Shown here in pieces: positions 34,850 through 42,768 of a stretch of 64,000 nucleotides of DNA. Within the stretch, counting starts at the first letter, position 1, and the number at the start of each line of letters is the position of its first letter. This DNA is from Euzebya tangerina (GTDB lineage Bacteria > Actinomycetota > Nitriliruptoria > Euzebyales > Euzebyaceae). Position numbers and translations under genes: made by a program. The stretch lies in the NCBI RefSeq assembly GCF_003074135.1, contig NZ_PPDK01000001.1, positions 2,170,001-2,234,000 of the forward strand. The letters run 5' to 3'. The notes beneath the pieces were generated by a model. It was not told the origin of the DNA, did no database searches, and saw nothing but the letters and a program-made list of their open reading frames with translations.

Positions 34850-35992
34850 TCAGACCGTCGCGAGGGAGTGTCGCAGCGGCGCGTGATCGATGCGCTGCAG
34901 CACGTGCTCGGCGAACAGCTGGCACTCCGCGATGTGGGGGTAGCCGGACAGGATGAAGGCGTTGACCCCGACCTCCTGATAGGCCCGCAACTTCGCGAGG
35001 ACCTGATCGGGGTCGCCGACGATGGCCGCGCCCGCTCCCGACCGGGCCCGGCCGACGCCGGTCCACAGGTTCTCCTCGGCGAACCCGTCGGAGGAGGCGT
35101 TGGCGCGCAGCTCGTTCTGCCGGCTGACGCCAACTGACTGGGTGTCGAGGGACTTGGCCTTGATGCCGGCCCCCACCTCGTCGTCGAGCTTTGACACCAG
35201 TCGGTTCGCGGCATCAACCGCAGCCCCTTCGGTCTCCCGCACGATCACGTGTGCGCGCAGCCCGTAGGCCAGGGTCCGGTCGAACTCGGCCGCACGCCCG
35301 TTCATGTCCGCGATCGTCTCACCGACCGAGGCGACGGTGTCCGGCCAGGTCAGGAAGACGTCCGCCTCCTCGGCCGCGACCTGCTTGGCGTTGTCGCTGA
35401 AGCCGCCGAAGTAGAAGGGTGGGCACGTTCCGGAGACCGTGCCGATCCGCGGCGGGTCCAGCTCCAGGTCCAGGAAGTCACCGTGCATCTCCACGGACTC
35501 GCGGTTCAGCAGGGCACGCAGGACCTTCATCCACTCCACGGTCCGCTGGTACCGGGGCGCCGACTCGAGGGTCTCACCGGGGATGTCGGAGGAGATGATG
35601 TTGATCGTCAGGCGGCCATCCAGCATCTGATCGATGGTGGCGAGCTGCCGTGCCAACTGCGGCACCCACATCTCACCCATGCGGACAGCCGTCAGCAGCT
35701 GCATCGTCTCGACCTGCGGCGCCACGGCGCTGGCGAAGGCGACCGTGTCGATCCCCAGCTGATAGCCGGACGGCAGCAGGATGTTGTCATACCCGGCCCG
35801 GTCGGCGGTCAGGGTGATGTCGCGGCAGTGCTCGTAGCTGGACTGCAGGGACGGGTCGGGTTGGCCGAGGAACTCGTAGTCGTCGTCGCACAGGGCGCCG
35901 AACCACGAGATCTCGACGGGGGTTGCGCCGGTCGGGTCTGCGCCGGTCGTGTCTGCGCTGGTCGTGTCTGCGTCGGAGGGGTCCGGGCTCAC
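34850..35992 (-). CDS. ssuD: FMNH2-dependent alkanesulfonate monooxygenase (SsuD family)
   Basis: 380-aa TIM-barrel monooxygenase that converts an alkanesulfonate, FMNH2 and O2 to an aldehyde and sulfite. Text such as PPFYFGGFSDNAKQVAAEEADVFLTWPDT, RAHVIVRETEGAAVDAANRLVSKLDDE and NLWTGVGRARSGAGAAIVGD...NAFILSGYPHIAE follows E. coli SsuD closely; the barrel starts at about residue 27. The first 25 residues are an Asp/Thr-rich tail encoded by a 15-bp near-repeat. The GTG at 35992 overlaps the preceding stop in GTGA. Methanesulfonate or dimethylsulfone monooxygenases of the same family are alternatives. No ssuE reductase or ssuABC transporter is adjacent. Confidence 0.85.
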   Translation of the reverse strand: MSPDPSDADTTSADTTGADPTGATPVEISWFGALCDDDYEFLGQPDPSLQSSYEHCRDITLTADRAGYDNILLPSGYQLGIDTVAFASAVAPQVETMQLLTAVRMGEMWVPQLARQLATIDQMLDGRLTINIISSDIPGETLESAPRYQRTVEWMKVLRALLNRESVEMHGDFLDLELDPPRIGTVSGTCPPFYFGGFSDNAKQVAAEEADVFLTWPDTVASVGETIADMNGRAAEFDRTLAYGLRAHVIVRETEGAAVDAANRLVSKLDDEVGAGIKAKSLDTQSVGVSRQNELRANASSDGFAEENLWTGVGRARSGAGAAIVGDPDQVLAKLRAYQEVGVNAFILSGYPHIAECQLFAEHVLQRIDHAPLRHSLATV

Positions 35993-36891
35993 GGTAGGGG
36001 TGCTCCTTGGGAGGCTTCGATGATGTCGTAGACGTCGGGACGGGTGAGGGTGATGTCGAAGACGTCGGGCGCTGCGGCGATCCGGTCGACGTTCTGCGTG
36101 CCGAGGATCGGCATGGCGCCGGATGGGTGGGCCAGGATCCAGGCGTGGGCGATGTCGGCGCGGCTGCACGACTCGCGCTCGGCGAGCCGGTCGAGGACGC
36201 CCACCAACTCGGGTCGTACGTCGTCGCCGGAGACCAGGGCGCCGCCGTGCAGCGGGGACCAGGCCAGCACGGCCATGTCCAGCTCCATGGCCAGGTCCAG
36301 GGTCCCGTCCTGCAGCGGATCCAGGTGCGCGGCCGAGAACTGCGGCTGGGTGCTCGCCAGCGGCACGTCCAGGTGGGCCGCCAGGGCACGTGACTGGGCC
36401 GGCGTGACGTTGCTGACGCCGATCTCGCGGATCTTTCCCTCCTCCCGCAGTGCGGTCAACGTCCCAGCCAGATCGGCCGGGTGGGTGTAGAGATCGGGTC
36501 GATGGATCTGGTACAGGTCGATCGTCTCGGTCTGGAGCCGTCGCAGGGACGCCTCCACGGCCTGACGGAGGTACTCCTCGCTCGAGTCGTACGGCACGCC
36601 GGGGATGATCCCGCCCTTGGAGGCCAGCACGATCCGATCCCTGATCGTGGCGTCGGCGGCCAGCACCTGGCCGAGCAGCTCCTCGGCCGCGCCGAACCCC
36701 GAGCCGCCCCAATCGAGGCCGTAGACGTCGGCCGTGTCGATCAGGGTGATGTCGGCGTCCAGACAGGCGTTGATGCGGGCGGCCGCCTCGGACGTCGACA
36801 TGTCGACCAGTCGCCAGCAGCCGAAGGCGAGGCGGGTGACGGTGAACTGGCCGACGGCGGTTCTGCGGGTGGTCGTCAGGGGCTCAGACAT
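35989..36891 (-). CDS. Aldo/keto reductase
   Basis: 300-aa NADPH-dependent carbonyl reductase. The catalytic tetrad is visible: Asp and Tyr in DTADVYG (about 49-55), Lys in VLASKGG (about 85), His in LYQIHRPD (about 125). GVSNVTPAQSRALAAH and MPILGTQNVDRIAAA are conserved cofactor loops; it resembles the YdhF branch. First gene of the SsuD/sulfite-oxidase operon, so its likely job is to reduce the aldehyde produced by desulfonation (inference). ATG 36891 has TAGAGT seven bases upstream, a leaderless promoter. Confidence 0.88.
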   Translation of the reverse strand: MSEPLTTTRRTAVGQFTVTRLAFGCWRLVDMSTSEAAARINACLDADITLIDTADVYGLDWGGSGFGAAEELLGQVLAADATIRDRIVLASKGGIIPGVPYDSSEEYLRQAVEASLRRLQTETIDLYQIHRPDLYTHPADLAGTLTALREEGKIREIGVSNVTPAQSRALAAHLDVPLASTQPQFSAAHLDPLQDGTLDLAMELDMAVLAWSPLHGGALVSGDDVRPELVGVLDRLAERESCSRADIAHAWILAHPSGAMPILGTQNVDRIAAAPDVFDITLTRPDVYDIIEASQGAPLP

Positions 36892-36898
36892 TGGCCGT

Positions 36899-36904
36899 AC
36901 TCTA
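36899..36904 (-). promoter_or_regulatory. -10 element TAGAGT of the desulfonation operon
   Basis: On the minus strand TAGAGT is seven bases before the ATG at 36891, with no Shine-Dalgarno sequence, consistent with a leaderless transcript. Confidence 0.45.
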
Positions 36905-36979
36905 AATCGACAGAGCCACCCACGTCGGGCTGGTCGCAGTTCGGCGCTGCAGGCGCCCAGAGGAGAAGGACAACGCAGG

Positions 36980-38059
36980 ATGGGTGAGATTCGGTACGGC
37001 ATCGTCGGGGCCGGGATGATGGGCCAGGAGCACATCATGAACCTCCGGCACCTCGACGGGGCAGTGGTCACGGCGGTGGCAGACCCGCACGAGCCGTCAC
37101 GTGCTGCAGCCGCCGAGGTCCTTGCCGGAGCGGATGTCACCTACGTCGAAGACCACCACGAGCTCCTCGCCTCCGGCCGGGTCGACGCCGTCGTTGTCGC
37201 CACGCCGAACATGACGCACCGGGACATCCTGCTCGACCTCTTGGAGACGGACCTGCACATCCTGGTCGAGAAGCCGCTGTGCACCACCGTCGAGGACTGC
37301 CGGACGGTCATCGCCGCCGCCGAGGGCCGCGAGGCGCTCACCTGGGTGGGCCTGGAGTACCGCTTCATGCCGCCGGTGGCCCGACTGGTCGAGGAGGTCC
37401 AGAAGGGGACGACCGGACCACTGCGGATGGTCTCCGTCAGGGAGCACCGCTTCCCGTTCCTGCCGAAGGTGGACGACTGGAACCGGTTCAACGAGAACAC
37501 AGGCGGGACGCTGGTCGAGAAGGCCTGCCACTTCTTCGACCTGATGAACCTGCTCACGGCGGCCACACCGGTCCGAGTCCTCGCGTCCGGCGGGCAGGAC
37601 GTCAACTTCCTGAACGAGTCCTACGACGGTCGGACACCGGACATCCTGGACAACGCCTACGTGATCGTGGAGTACGACAGCGGTGCTCGGGCCGTCCTCG
37701 ATCTGTGCATGTTCGCGGAAGCGGGCCGTGATCAGTCCCAGATCATCGTCGTGGGTGACGCCGCCACCGTGGAGTCGCGGCTGCCCGTCTCGGAGTTCTC
37801 GATCGGTCGACGGGGTGAGTCGTGGTTCTCACCCGACGTGGAGACCGCCACCGCACCGGAGGTGCCCTACATGGGGCACCACGAGGGCTCCAGCTACGTC
37901 GAGCACACGATGTTCCGGGACGCGATCCGAAGCGGCATTCGTCCGGAGGTGTCGCTGAAGGACGGGCTGCTCTCCGTCGCGATGGGAGTCGCGGCCCACC
38001 GCTCGATCGAGGAGCGGCGGGCCGTGACGATGGCTGAGGTCCTGGACCCTGCCGGTTAA
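36980..38059 (+). CDS. Gfo/Idh/MocA-family NAD(P)-dependent sugar oxidoreductase
   Basis: 359-aa dehydrogenase. YGIVGAGMMGQEHIMNL (6-22) is the Rossmann loop; VEKPLCTTVEDCR (about 94-106) holds the catalytic EKP lysine; GGTLVEKACHFFDLMNLL (about 173-190) is the second conserved block with catalytic His. Members oxidise myo-inositol and other cyclic polyols or sugars. AGGAGAAGGA upstream sets ATG 36980. It converges on, and shares its stop-codon bases (TTAA) with, the sugar ABC permease, suggesting a functional link between uptake and oxidation of a sugar or polyol. Confidence 0.88.
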   Translation: MGEIRYGIVGAGMMGQEHIMNLRHLDGAVVTAVADPHEPSRAAAAEVLAGADVTYVEDHHELLASGRVDAVVVATPNMTHRDILLDLLETDLHILVEKPLCTTVEDCRTVIAAAEGREALTWVGLEYRFMPPVARLVEEVQKGTTGPLRMVSVREHRFPFLPKVDDWNRFNENTGGTLVEKACHFFDLMNLLTAATPVRVLASGGQDVNFLNESYDGRTPDILDNAYVIVEYDSGARAVLDLCMFAEAGRDQSQIIVVGDAATVESRLPVSEFSIGRRGESWFSPDVETATAPEVPYMGHHEGSSYVEHTMFRDAIRSGIRPEVSLKDGLLSVAMGVAAHRSIEERRAVTMAEVLDPAG

Positions 38060-39072
38060 CCCTTCACGCTGCCCGCCAGCACACCGCTGACGAAGTAGCG
38101 CTGGAGGCCGAAGAACACGATCAGTGGCATGACGGTCTGCACGAACGCCGCCGCCGGCAGCAGATGCTCGTTCCGGCCGAAGTCACCGGCCAGGTTGGCG
38201 ATGCGGATCGTCATCACCAGCGCCTCCGGGTTGGAGCCCGCCATGGTGTTGGCGATCAGGTAGTCGTTCCAGACCCACAGGAACTGGAAGATCCCGAAGG
38301 CCGCCAGCACCGGCATGGACAACGGCAGGACCAGCCGCCAGAACACGGTGAAGTGGTCGGCCCCGTCGATGCGTGCTGACTCGAACAGCTCTCGCGGCAG
38401 GCCCGAGATGTAGTTGTGCAGCAGGAAGATCGCGAAGGGCAGCCCGAACCCGGTGTGGGTCAGCCACACCGCCGTGGTGGTCCCGGCCAGGTCGAAGTCG
38501 GGAATCAGCGTGATCGTCTTCTCGAGCAGCGGGATCGTCAGGTGTGCGCCGCCCACGTAGAGCTGCAGCATCGGGATCAGCGCCACCTGCAGCGGCACTG
38601 CCAGCAGTGAGACGGTTGCGATGAACAGGACCTTGCGGCCCTTGAAGTCGATCCAGGCGAAGGCGTAGGCCGCGAACGCCGCGATCGCGATCGGGATGAC
38701 CGTCGCGGGGAGGGTCACGGCCGCTGAGTTGAGGAACGCGTCCGTCAGGCTGGCACTGGCATCGGCCGACAGGACCGTGTTGTAGTTCTCGAGGGTGTAG
38801 GCCTCCCCGTTGAACAGATCAGCCCACCAGCCCGATGTGCGCTGGGCATCACGGGTGCGGAACGAGTTGATGAACAGCGACAGGGACGGCAGGGTCCAGA
38901 TCGCCACGATGATCCACAGGGCGCCGGTCGGCAGGCTCTTCAGCCACCGATAGGCCTTGTCGGTGGGTCCGTCGCCCGCGTCAGATGGCGGGAGGCCGAC
39001 GTCGCTGCGCTCGGAGAACGGGTCGGCCTTCTTCTCGACGACAACGGGCTCGGGAACAGTGCTGCTGCTCAT
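38056..39072 (-). CDS. Sugar ABC transporter permease, MalG type
   Basis: 338-aa inner-membrane permease with six transmembrane segments after a 45-residue cytosolic tail. The EAA loop that docks the ATPase reads ELFESARIDGADHFTVFWRLVLPLSMP (about 235-262). Close in layout to AglG/MalG. Its start lies 3 bp after the stop of the MalF-like gene. No ATP-binding gene lies in the cluster; actinobacterial sugar importers commonly share a distant MsiK-type ATPase. Confidence 0.9.
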   Translation of the reverse strand: MSSSTVPEPVVVEKKADPFSERSDVGLPPSDAGDGPTDKAYRWLKSLPTGALWIIVAIWTLPSLSLFINSFRTRDAQRTSGWWADLFNGEAYTLENYNTVLSADASASLTDAFLNSAAVTLPATVIPIAIAAFAAYAFAWIDFKGRKVLFIATVSLLAVPLQVALIPMLQLYVGGAHLTIPLLEKTITLIPDFDLAGTTTAVWLTHTGFGLPFAIFLLHNYISGLPRELFESARIDGADHFTVFWRLVLPLSMPVLAAFGIFQFLWVWNDYLIANTMAGSNPEALVMTIRIANLAGDFGRNEHLLPAAAFVQTVMPLIVFFGLQRYFVSGVLAGSVKG

Positions 39073-39075
39073 GGC

Positions 39076-40995
39076 TTACGCCTCCTGCATCTGGCGAATG
39101 TTGTAGATCATGACCGGAAGGACGGAGAACAGGATCAGCATCGCCAGAGCCGCTCCACGCCCGGTGTCGAAGTTGTTGAAGGCGGTCGCGAACATGTCGT
39201 TGGCCAGCACCTGCGTCCCGAACTGACCGTTCGTCATGACCTTCACGATGTCGAAGACCTTCATGACGAGGACGATCAGCGTCGTCACCACCACCCCGAT
39301 GGTCGTGGCGATCTGGGGCAGGGTGATCCGCCAGAAGATCTGTGTCGACGTCGCCCCGTCCACGGAGGCTGCTTCCAGAAGGTCAGCCGGGACGGCCCGG
39401 ATGGCTGCGGAGAGGATCACCATCGCGAACCCGGTCTGGATCCAGATGAGGACCACCATCAGCCAGAAGTTGTTGAACGGGGTCTCCTGGATGAACAGGA
39501 TCGTCTGTGCCACGAAGCCGCCGTCATCGGTGGGCGCGACACCGCCGACGCCGCCAGGGCTCCAGAACCGGACCGCGAACCACAGGCCGAGCAGAGCCAC
39601 CACACCCGGGACGGCTGCCCTGCCGTACTGCTTGCGGGTCAGCGCGCGGGCCATCATCACGAACAGACCGATCACCGCGAGCACGGCGAGGCCGCCGACG
39701 ATGAGGGTCGGGAGACCACCGCCGGTGCTGAGTCGTCCCAGCCCCACCCAGGCGGCGTTCAGCACACCGGTCTGCTCGATGGAGACGTCACGAGCCTGGT
39801 ACATGAAGCGCCAGATGATCGAGGCGCCGACCAGCGAGATCGCCATCGGCATGAAGATCAGCGACTTGGCGACCTTCTCGAACTTGGCGTTCTCGGCCAG
39901 GACGGCCACGGCCAGGCCGAGCGCGGTGGAGAAGAACACCACGGCGACGACCCACCACAGGTTGTTGATGATGGTCCCGCGCAGGACGGTGAAGAGGGCG
40001 AAGAAGAAGAGCAGGGTGCCGCCGAGCAGCGGGAACATCGACGGGCTGCCGAGCTCCACGAAGTGACCCGTGGTCTGCCGCGAGCGGCTGCCGATGACGG
40101 CGCCGAGGACCAACAGGATCACGCCGACGATGAACATTCGGGAGGTGAAGAGGTTGGCCCACCCGGAGAGGTCGAGGGAGGTCCGGTCGGTGAAGGTGTC
40201 GGTGTAGTTCTGCAACCCGACGAACATCTCGGAGCGACGGTCGAGGAACGACAGGTACAGCGTCCGCACAGCCGGTACGACCAGCGTCGCGAAGATGAAT
40301 AGCAGGGCAGGTCCGAGGAAGATGACCCCCCGAGACTTCTGATCCAGGATGGCCCGCTCCGAGAGGCTCGGGTTGCGACCCAGTCCGAAGCGGGCGCCGA
40401 GCAGCGCCGTGGGGACCGCCATGGCGACCACCGTCCAGGCCGCGTTGCCGGTGCCGATCTCCGGAGCGCCCCAGGCACCCAGGACCCACCCGATCGCTGC
40501 GCCGATGAGCGCGCCGCCGACGGGCGATGACTTCCGGAGGGTGGAGATGCCGGCGCCGACGCCCGCGAGAACCGCCGTGTAGCCGAGCAGCGGGACGACC
40601 TCGAGGCTGGGGTAGAAGTCGACCCTGGTCAGTGCGCCGGCGATGATGCCGACAGCTGCGCCGCCGCCCCCGCCGACCAGCAGGCGACGGCCGGGCGCCT
40701 CGGTGACCGACAGCAGCACGGCGACGGCCGCACAGGCGATGCCGGCGACGATGGGGAACCAGACCCACTGTCCGAACTGGCCCAGACCGGTCGTCGACCC
40801 GTCGGAGTAGATGAGTACACGGTTACCTGACAGCAGTACGCCGGCAACGAAGCCGATGCCGAAGCCGGCCATCGCGTTGAACCGGCTCCAGTTGTTGCGC
40901 GCCTGGTTGAACACCAGGTTGGCGCCGACCCAGAGGCCGGCACTTGCTCCCACGGCGATCACCACCGTGATCAGCGTTGAAATGATCTTGTCCAT
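39076..40995 (-). CDS. Sugar ABC transporter permease, MalF/AglF type with long N-terminal membrane extension
   Basis: 639 aa, roughly twice a standard permease. Residues 1-200 hold about six extra hydrophobic helices rich in Gly/Ala (VVIAVGASAGLWVGANLVF; LVGGGGGAAVGIIAGAL) with no recognised family. The permease proper runs from about 220 (GVIFLGPALLFIFATLVVPAVRTLYLSFLDR) to the end, with the EAA loop DLLEAASVDGATSTQIFWRITLPQI near residue 545. An inserted hydrophobic stretch (about 420-480) separates TM segments. Extended AglF-like permeases are known in alpha-glucoside importers. Confidence 0.85.
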   Translation of the reverse strand: MDKIISTLITVVIAVGASAGLWVGANLVFNQARNNWSRFNAMAGFGIGFVAGVLLSGNRVLIYSDGSTTGLGQFGQWVWFPIVAGIACAAVAVLLSVTEAPGRRLLVGGGGGAAVGIIAGALTRVDFYPSLEVVPLLGYTAVLAGVGAGISTLRKSSPVGGALIGAAIGWVLGAWGAPEIGTGNAAWTVVAMAVPTALLGARFGLGRNPSLSERAILDQKSRGVIFLGPALLFIFATLVVPAVRTLYLSFLDRRSEMFVGLQNYTDTFTDRTSLDLSGWANLFTSRMFIVGVILLVLGAVIGSRSRQTTGHFVELGSPSMFPLLGGTLLFFFALFTVLRGTIINNLWWVVAVVFFSTALGLAVAVLAENAKFEKVAKSLIFMPMAISLVGASIIWRFMYQARDVSIEQTGVLNAAWVGLGRLSTGGGLPTLIVGGLAVLAVIGLFVMMARALTRKQYGRAAVPGVVALLGLWFAVRFWSPGGVGGVAPTDDGGFVAQTILFIQETPFNNFWLMVVLIWIQTGFAMVILSAAIRAVPADLLEAASVDGATSTQIFWRITLPQIATTIGVVVTTLIVLVMKVFDIVKVMTNGQFGTQVLANDMFATAFNNFDTGRGAALAMLILFSVLPVMIYNIRQMQEA

Positions 40996-41070
40996 AGCCC
41001 TCTCTCTGTTGCTCCCTGCCGAGTGGCTCCGCCACGCTGAGCGGATTCTTGCACATCTCCCTGAAACGCC

Positions 41071-41106
41071 GTTCGGGGCGCCGACGGTGGTGTCAGCGCC
41101 CCGAAC
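41071..41106 (-). promoter_or_regulatory. Intercistronic hairpin between binding-protein and permease genes
   Basis: 11-bp perfect inverted repeat (GTTCGGGGCGC 41071-41081; GCGCCCCGAAC 41096-41106) with a 14-nt loop. In sugar ABC operons such hairpins protect the binding-protein mRNA or partly terminate transcription so that binding protein exceeds permease. Confidence 0.6.
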
Positions 41107-41125
41107 CGGGCATTGCGATCGCCTG

Positions 41126-41147
41126 AGGTCAGGCGGTCACCTGACCT
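41126..41147 (-). promoter_or_regulatory. Second small hairpin at the binding-protein stop
   Basis: AGGTCAGG (41126-41133) and CCTGACCT (41140-41147) form an 8-bp stem with a 6-nt loop that overlaps the TAG stop of the binding-protein gene on the minus strand. Confidence 0.5.
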
Positions 41148-42600
41148 ACTCGGGCCACGAGGCCTCGATGTTGGCCGCTGCCTCCTCGGCGGTGATGTCG
41201 CCGTTGACTGCAGAGGTTCCCTCGCTCCAGAAGGTGCCCGCACCGACATCGGCCGGCATGAGGTCCGACGCGTCGAACCGAGCCAGGTCGGCGGTGTTCA
41301 GGATCTCCAGGAAGGACTGCTCCAGCGGCTGGTAGACGCTGGGGTCCTGGCCCTGAGCAGCCGACAGGAAGCCGGAGAGGCTACCGCCGAGCTCCTCGGT
41401 CTGGATCGTCTGACGGGTCTCTGCGTAGTCGGCAGTCGCCATGTAGTTCAGGACGGCCATGGTGGCCTCGTCCTCGCTGAAGGCGGCCGCGTAGGTGCCG
41501 GCGGTCAGGGCCGGGTTGTCACCGTTGATGTCCGGGAAGGCGAACACGTCGACTGCTTCCTCGGAGCCGTCGGCAAACGCCTGGCCCTCGGGGAAGAAGC
41601 CGGCGAAGAAGGACGCCTGACGGTGCATCATGCACTGGCCGTCGACCAGCGGCTGGGCGTTGTCACCGAAGTTGGTGGCAGCGATGGAGCCACCGGAGGC
41701 GAACACGTTCTCCGGAACCCAGAAGTCCAGGACGGCCTGCATGGCCTCAACGACCTGGGGGTCGTCGAAGGGGATCTCGTGCGTGACCCACTGGTCGTAG
41801 ACCTCGCCGCCGTGCAGACGGAGCATCATCTCCTCGACCCAGTCGGTGTACGTCCAGCCGGTCGCCTGCCCGGACTCGATCCCGACGCACAGCGGGGTGT
41901 TGCCGTCCTCGACCATCTGGTCCATCAGTGCGGTGAAGTCGTCGATGGTGTCCGGGATCTCGTAGCCGAACTCCTCGAAGCGGGCGGGCTGGTACCACAC
42001 CAGCGACTTCAGGTCGGTCTTGACCGGCACGCCGTACTGGGTGCCGTCGAGCTGACCGTCGGCCTGGAAGTCCTCGGCCCAGAACTCGTCGATGGTGGCG
42101 TCGACCTCGTCGGAGAGCGGGACGACGAAGCCGTCAGCTGCGAACTCCTGCAGCTTGCCGGGCTGGGGGAAGATCGAGATGTTCGGCGGGTTGCCACCGG
42201 ACACCTGGGTGTTGATGTTGGCCTCCCAGTCAGCGTCACCGGTGTAGGTCACGTTGATGCCCTGCGGCTCGGCCCACTGGGTCAGCGTCTGCTGGATCGC
42301 AGCGACACTGGGGTCGTCACGCTCAGGGCCGGTGATGGTCACCTCGGCGCCACCGAAGTCGCCTTCGGCCATCTCGCCCTCGTCCATGGCTTCGTCGTCG
42401 GAGCCCTCGTCCATGGCTTCGTCGTCGGAGCCTTCGTCGGCAGCTTCCTCGTCGGAGCCCTCGTCGTCCGTGGACTCGTCCGCGGCCGCGGCGTCGTCGG
42501 CATCGGAGGTGTCGTCGGACGAGGACTCGGCTCCACCGCACGCGGCGGCGAAGAGTGCCAGCAGCAGTGTCATTGCCAGCAAGCGCGAAATGCGCATCAT
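41146..42600 (-). CDS. Sugar ABC transporter substrate-binding lipoprotein
   Basis: 484-aa cluster B binding lipoprotein. Signal peptide RISRLLAMTLLLALFAAACGG with lipobox ending at the Cys near residue 21. Residues 25-80 are an unusually acidic Asp/Glu/Ser/Ala spacer with internal repeats (EGSDDEAMDEGSDDEAMDEG). The binding lobes follow: ITGPERDDPSVAAIQQTLTQWAEPQGINVTYTG, QVSGGNPPNISIFPQPGKLQEFA and CMMHRQASFFAGFF. It resembles AglE-type alpha-glucoside binding proteins. Start at the first of two adjacent ATGs, with GAGGAAG six bases upstream. A LacI-type operator lies upstream. Confidence 0.9.
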   Translation of the reverse strand: MMRISRLLAMTLLLALFAAACGGAESSSDDTSDADDAAAADESTDDEGSDEEAADEGSDDEAMDEGSDDEAMDEGEMAEGDFGGAEVTITGPERDDPSVAAIQQTLTQWAEPQGINVTYTGDADWEANINTQVSGGNPPNISIFPQPGKLQEFAADGFVVPLSDEVDATIDEFWAEDFQADGQLDGTQYGVPVKTDLKSLVWYQPARFEEFGYEIPDTIDDFTALMDQMVEDGNTPLCVGIESGQATGWTYTDWVEEMMLRLHGGEVYDQWVTHEIPFDDPQVVEAMQAVLDFWVPENVFASGGSIAATNFGDNAQPLVDGQCMMHRQASFFAGFFPEGQAFADGSEEAVDVFAFPDINGDNPALTAGTYAAAFSEDEATMAVLNYMATADYAETRQTIQTEELGGSLSGFLSAAQGQDPSVYQPLEQSFLEILNTADLARFDASDLMPADVGAGTFWSEGTSAVNGDITAEEAAANIEASWPE

Positions 42601-42688
42601 TGTGGTCTTCCTCTCGTGTAGGGGGGTGCGCGGCATCGCCCTGCGTGCGGCCCGCGCTGCGGCCATTCATAGCGCAGTGTTGCCGGTC

Positions 42689-42706
42689 TGTAAACGCTTT
42701 CTTACA
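42689..42706 (-). promoter_or_regulatory. LacI/GalR-family operator of the sugar ABC operon
   Basis: TGTAAACGCTTTCTTACA (42689-42706) is palindromic and contains the central AACGCTT common to LacI-family sites. It lies about 90 bp upstream of the binding-protein start and just downstream of the -35 box, in position to repress. No LacI-type gene is in this window. Confidence 0.65.
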
Positions 42707-42725
42707 ATTCCGGCCGATTTACTAC

Positions 42726-42731
42726 TGTCAA
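42726..42731 (-). promoter_or_regulatory. Consensus -35 box TTGACA of the sugar ABC operon
   Basis: On the minus strand a perfect TTGACA precedes the operator; the bases at 17-19 nt spacing (ATTGTA/TGTAAG) give only a weak -10 inside the operator. Confidence 0.5.
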
Positions 42732-42768
42732 GGTAGTAGGTTTTACGTCCCGTAGCGAGCCATCACTG

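Noticed and set aside
41113-42621. 502-codon plus-strand frame opposite the sugar-binding lipoprotein
   Set aside because: Shadow frame with Val/Gly/Leu bias and no motifs; the minus strand has a signal peptide and binding-protein text.
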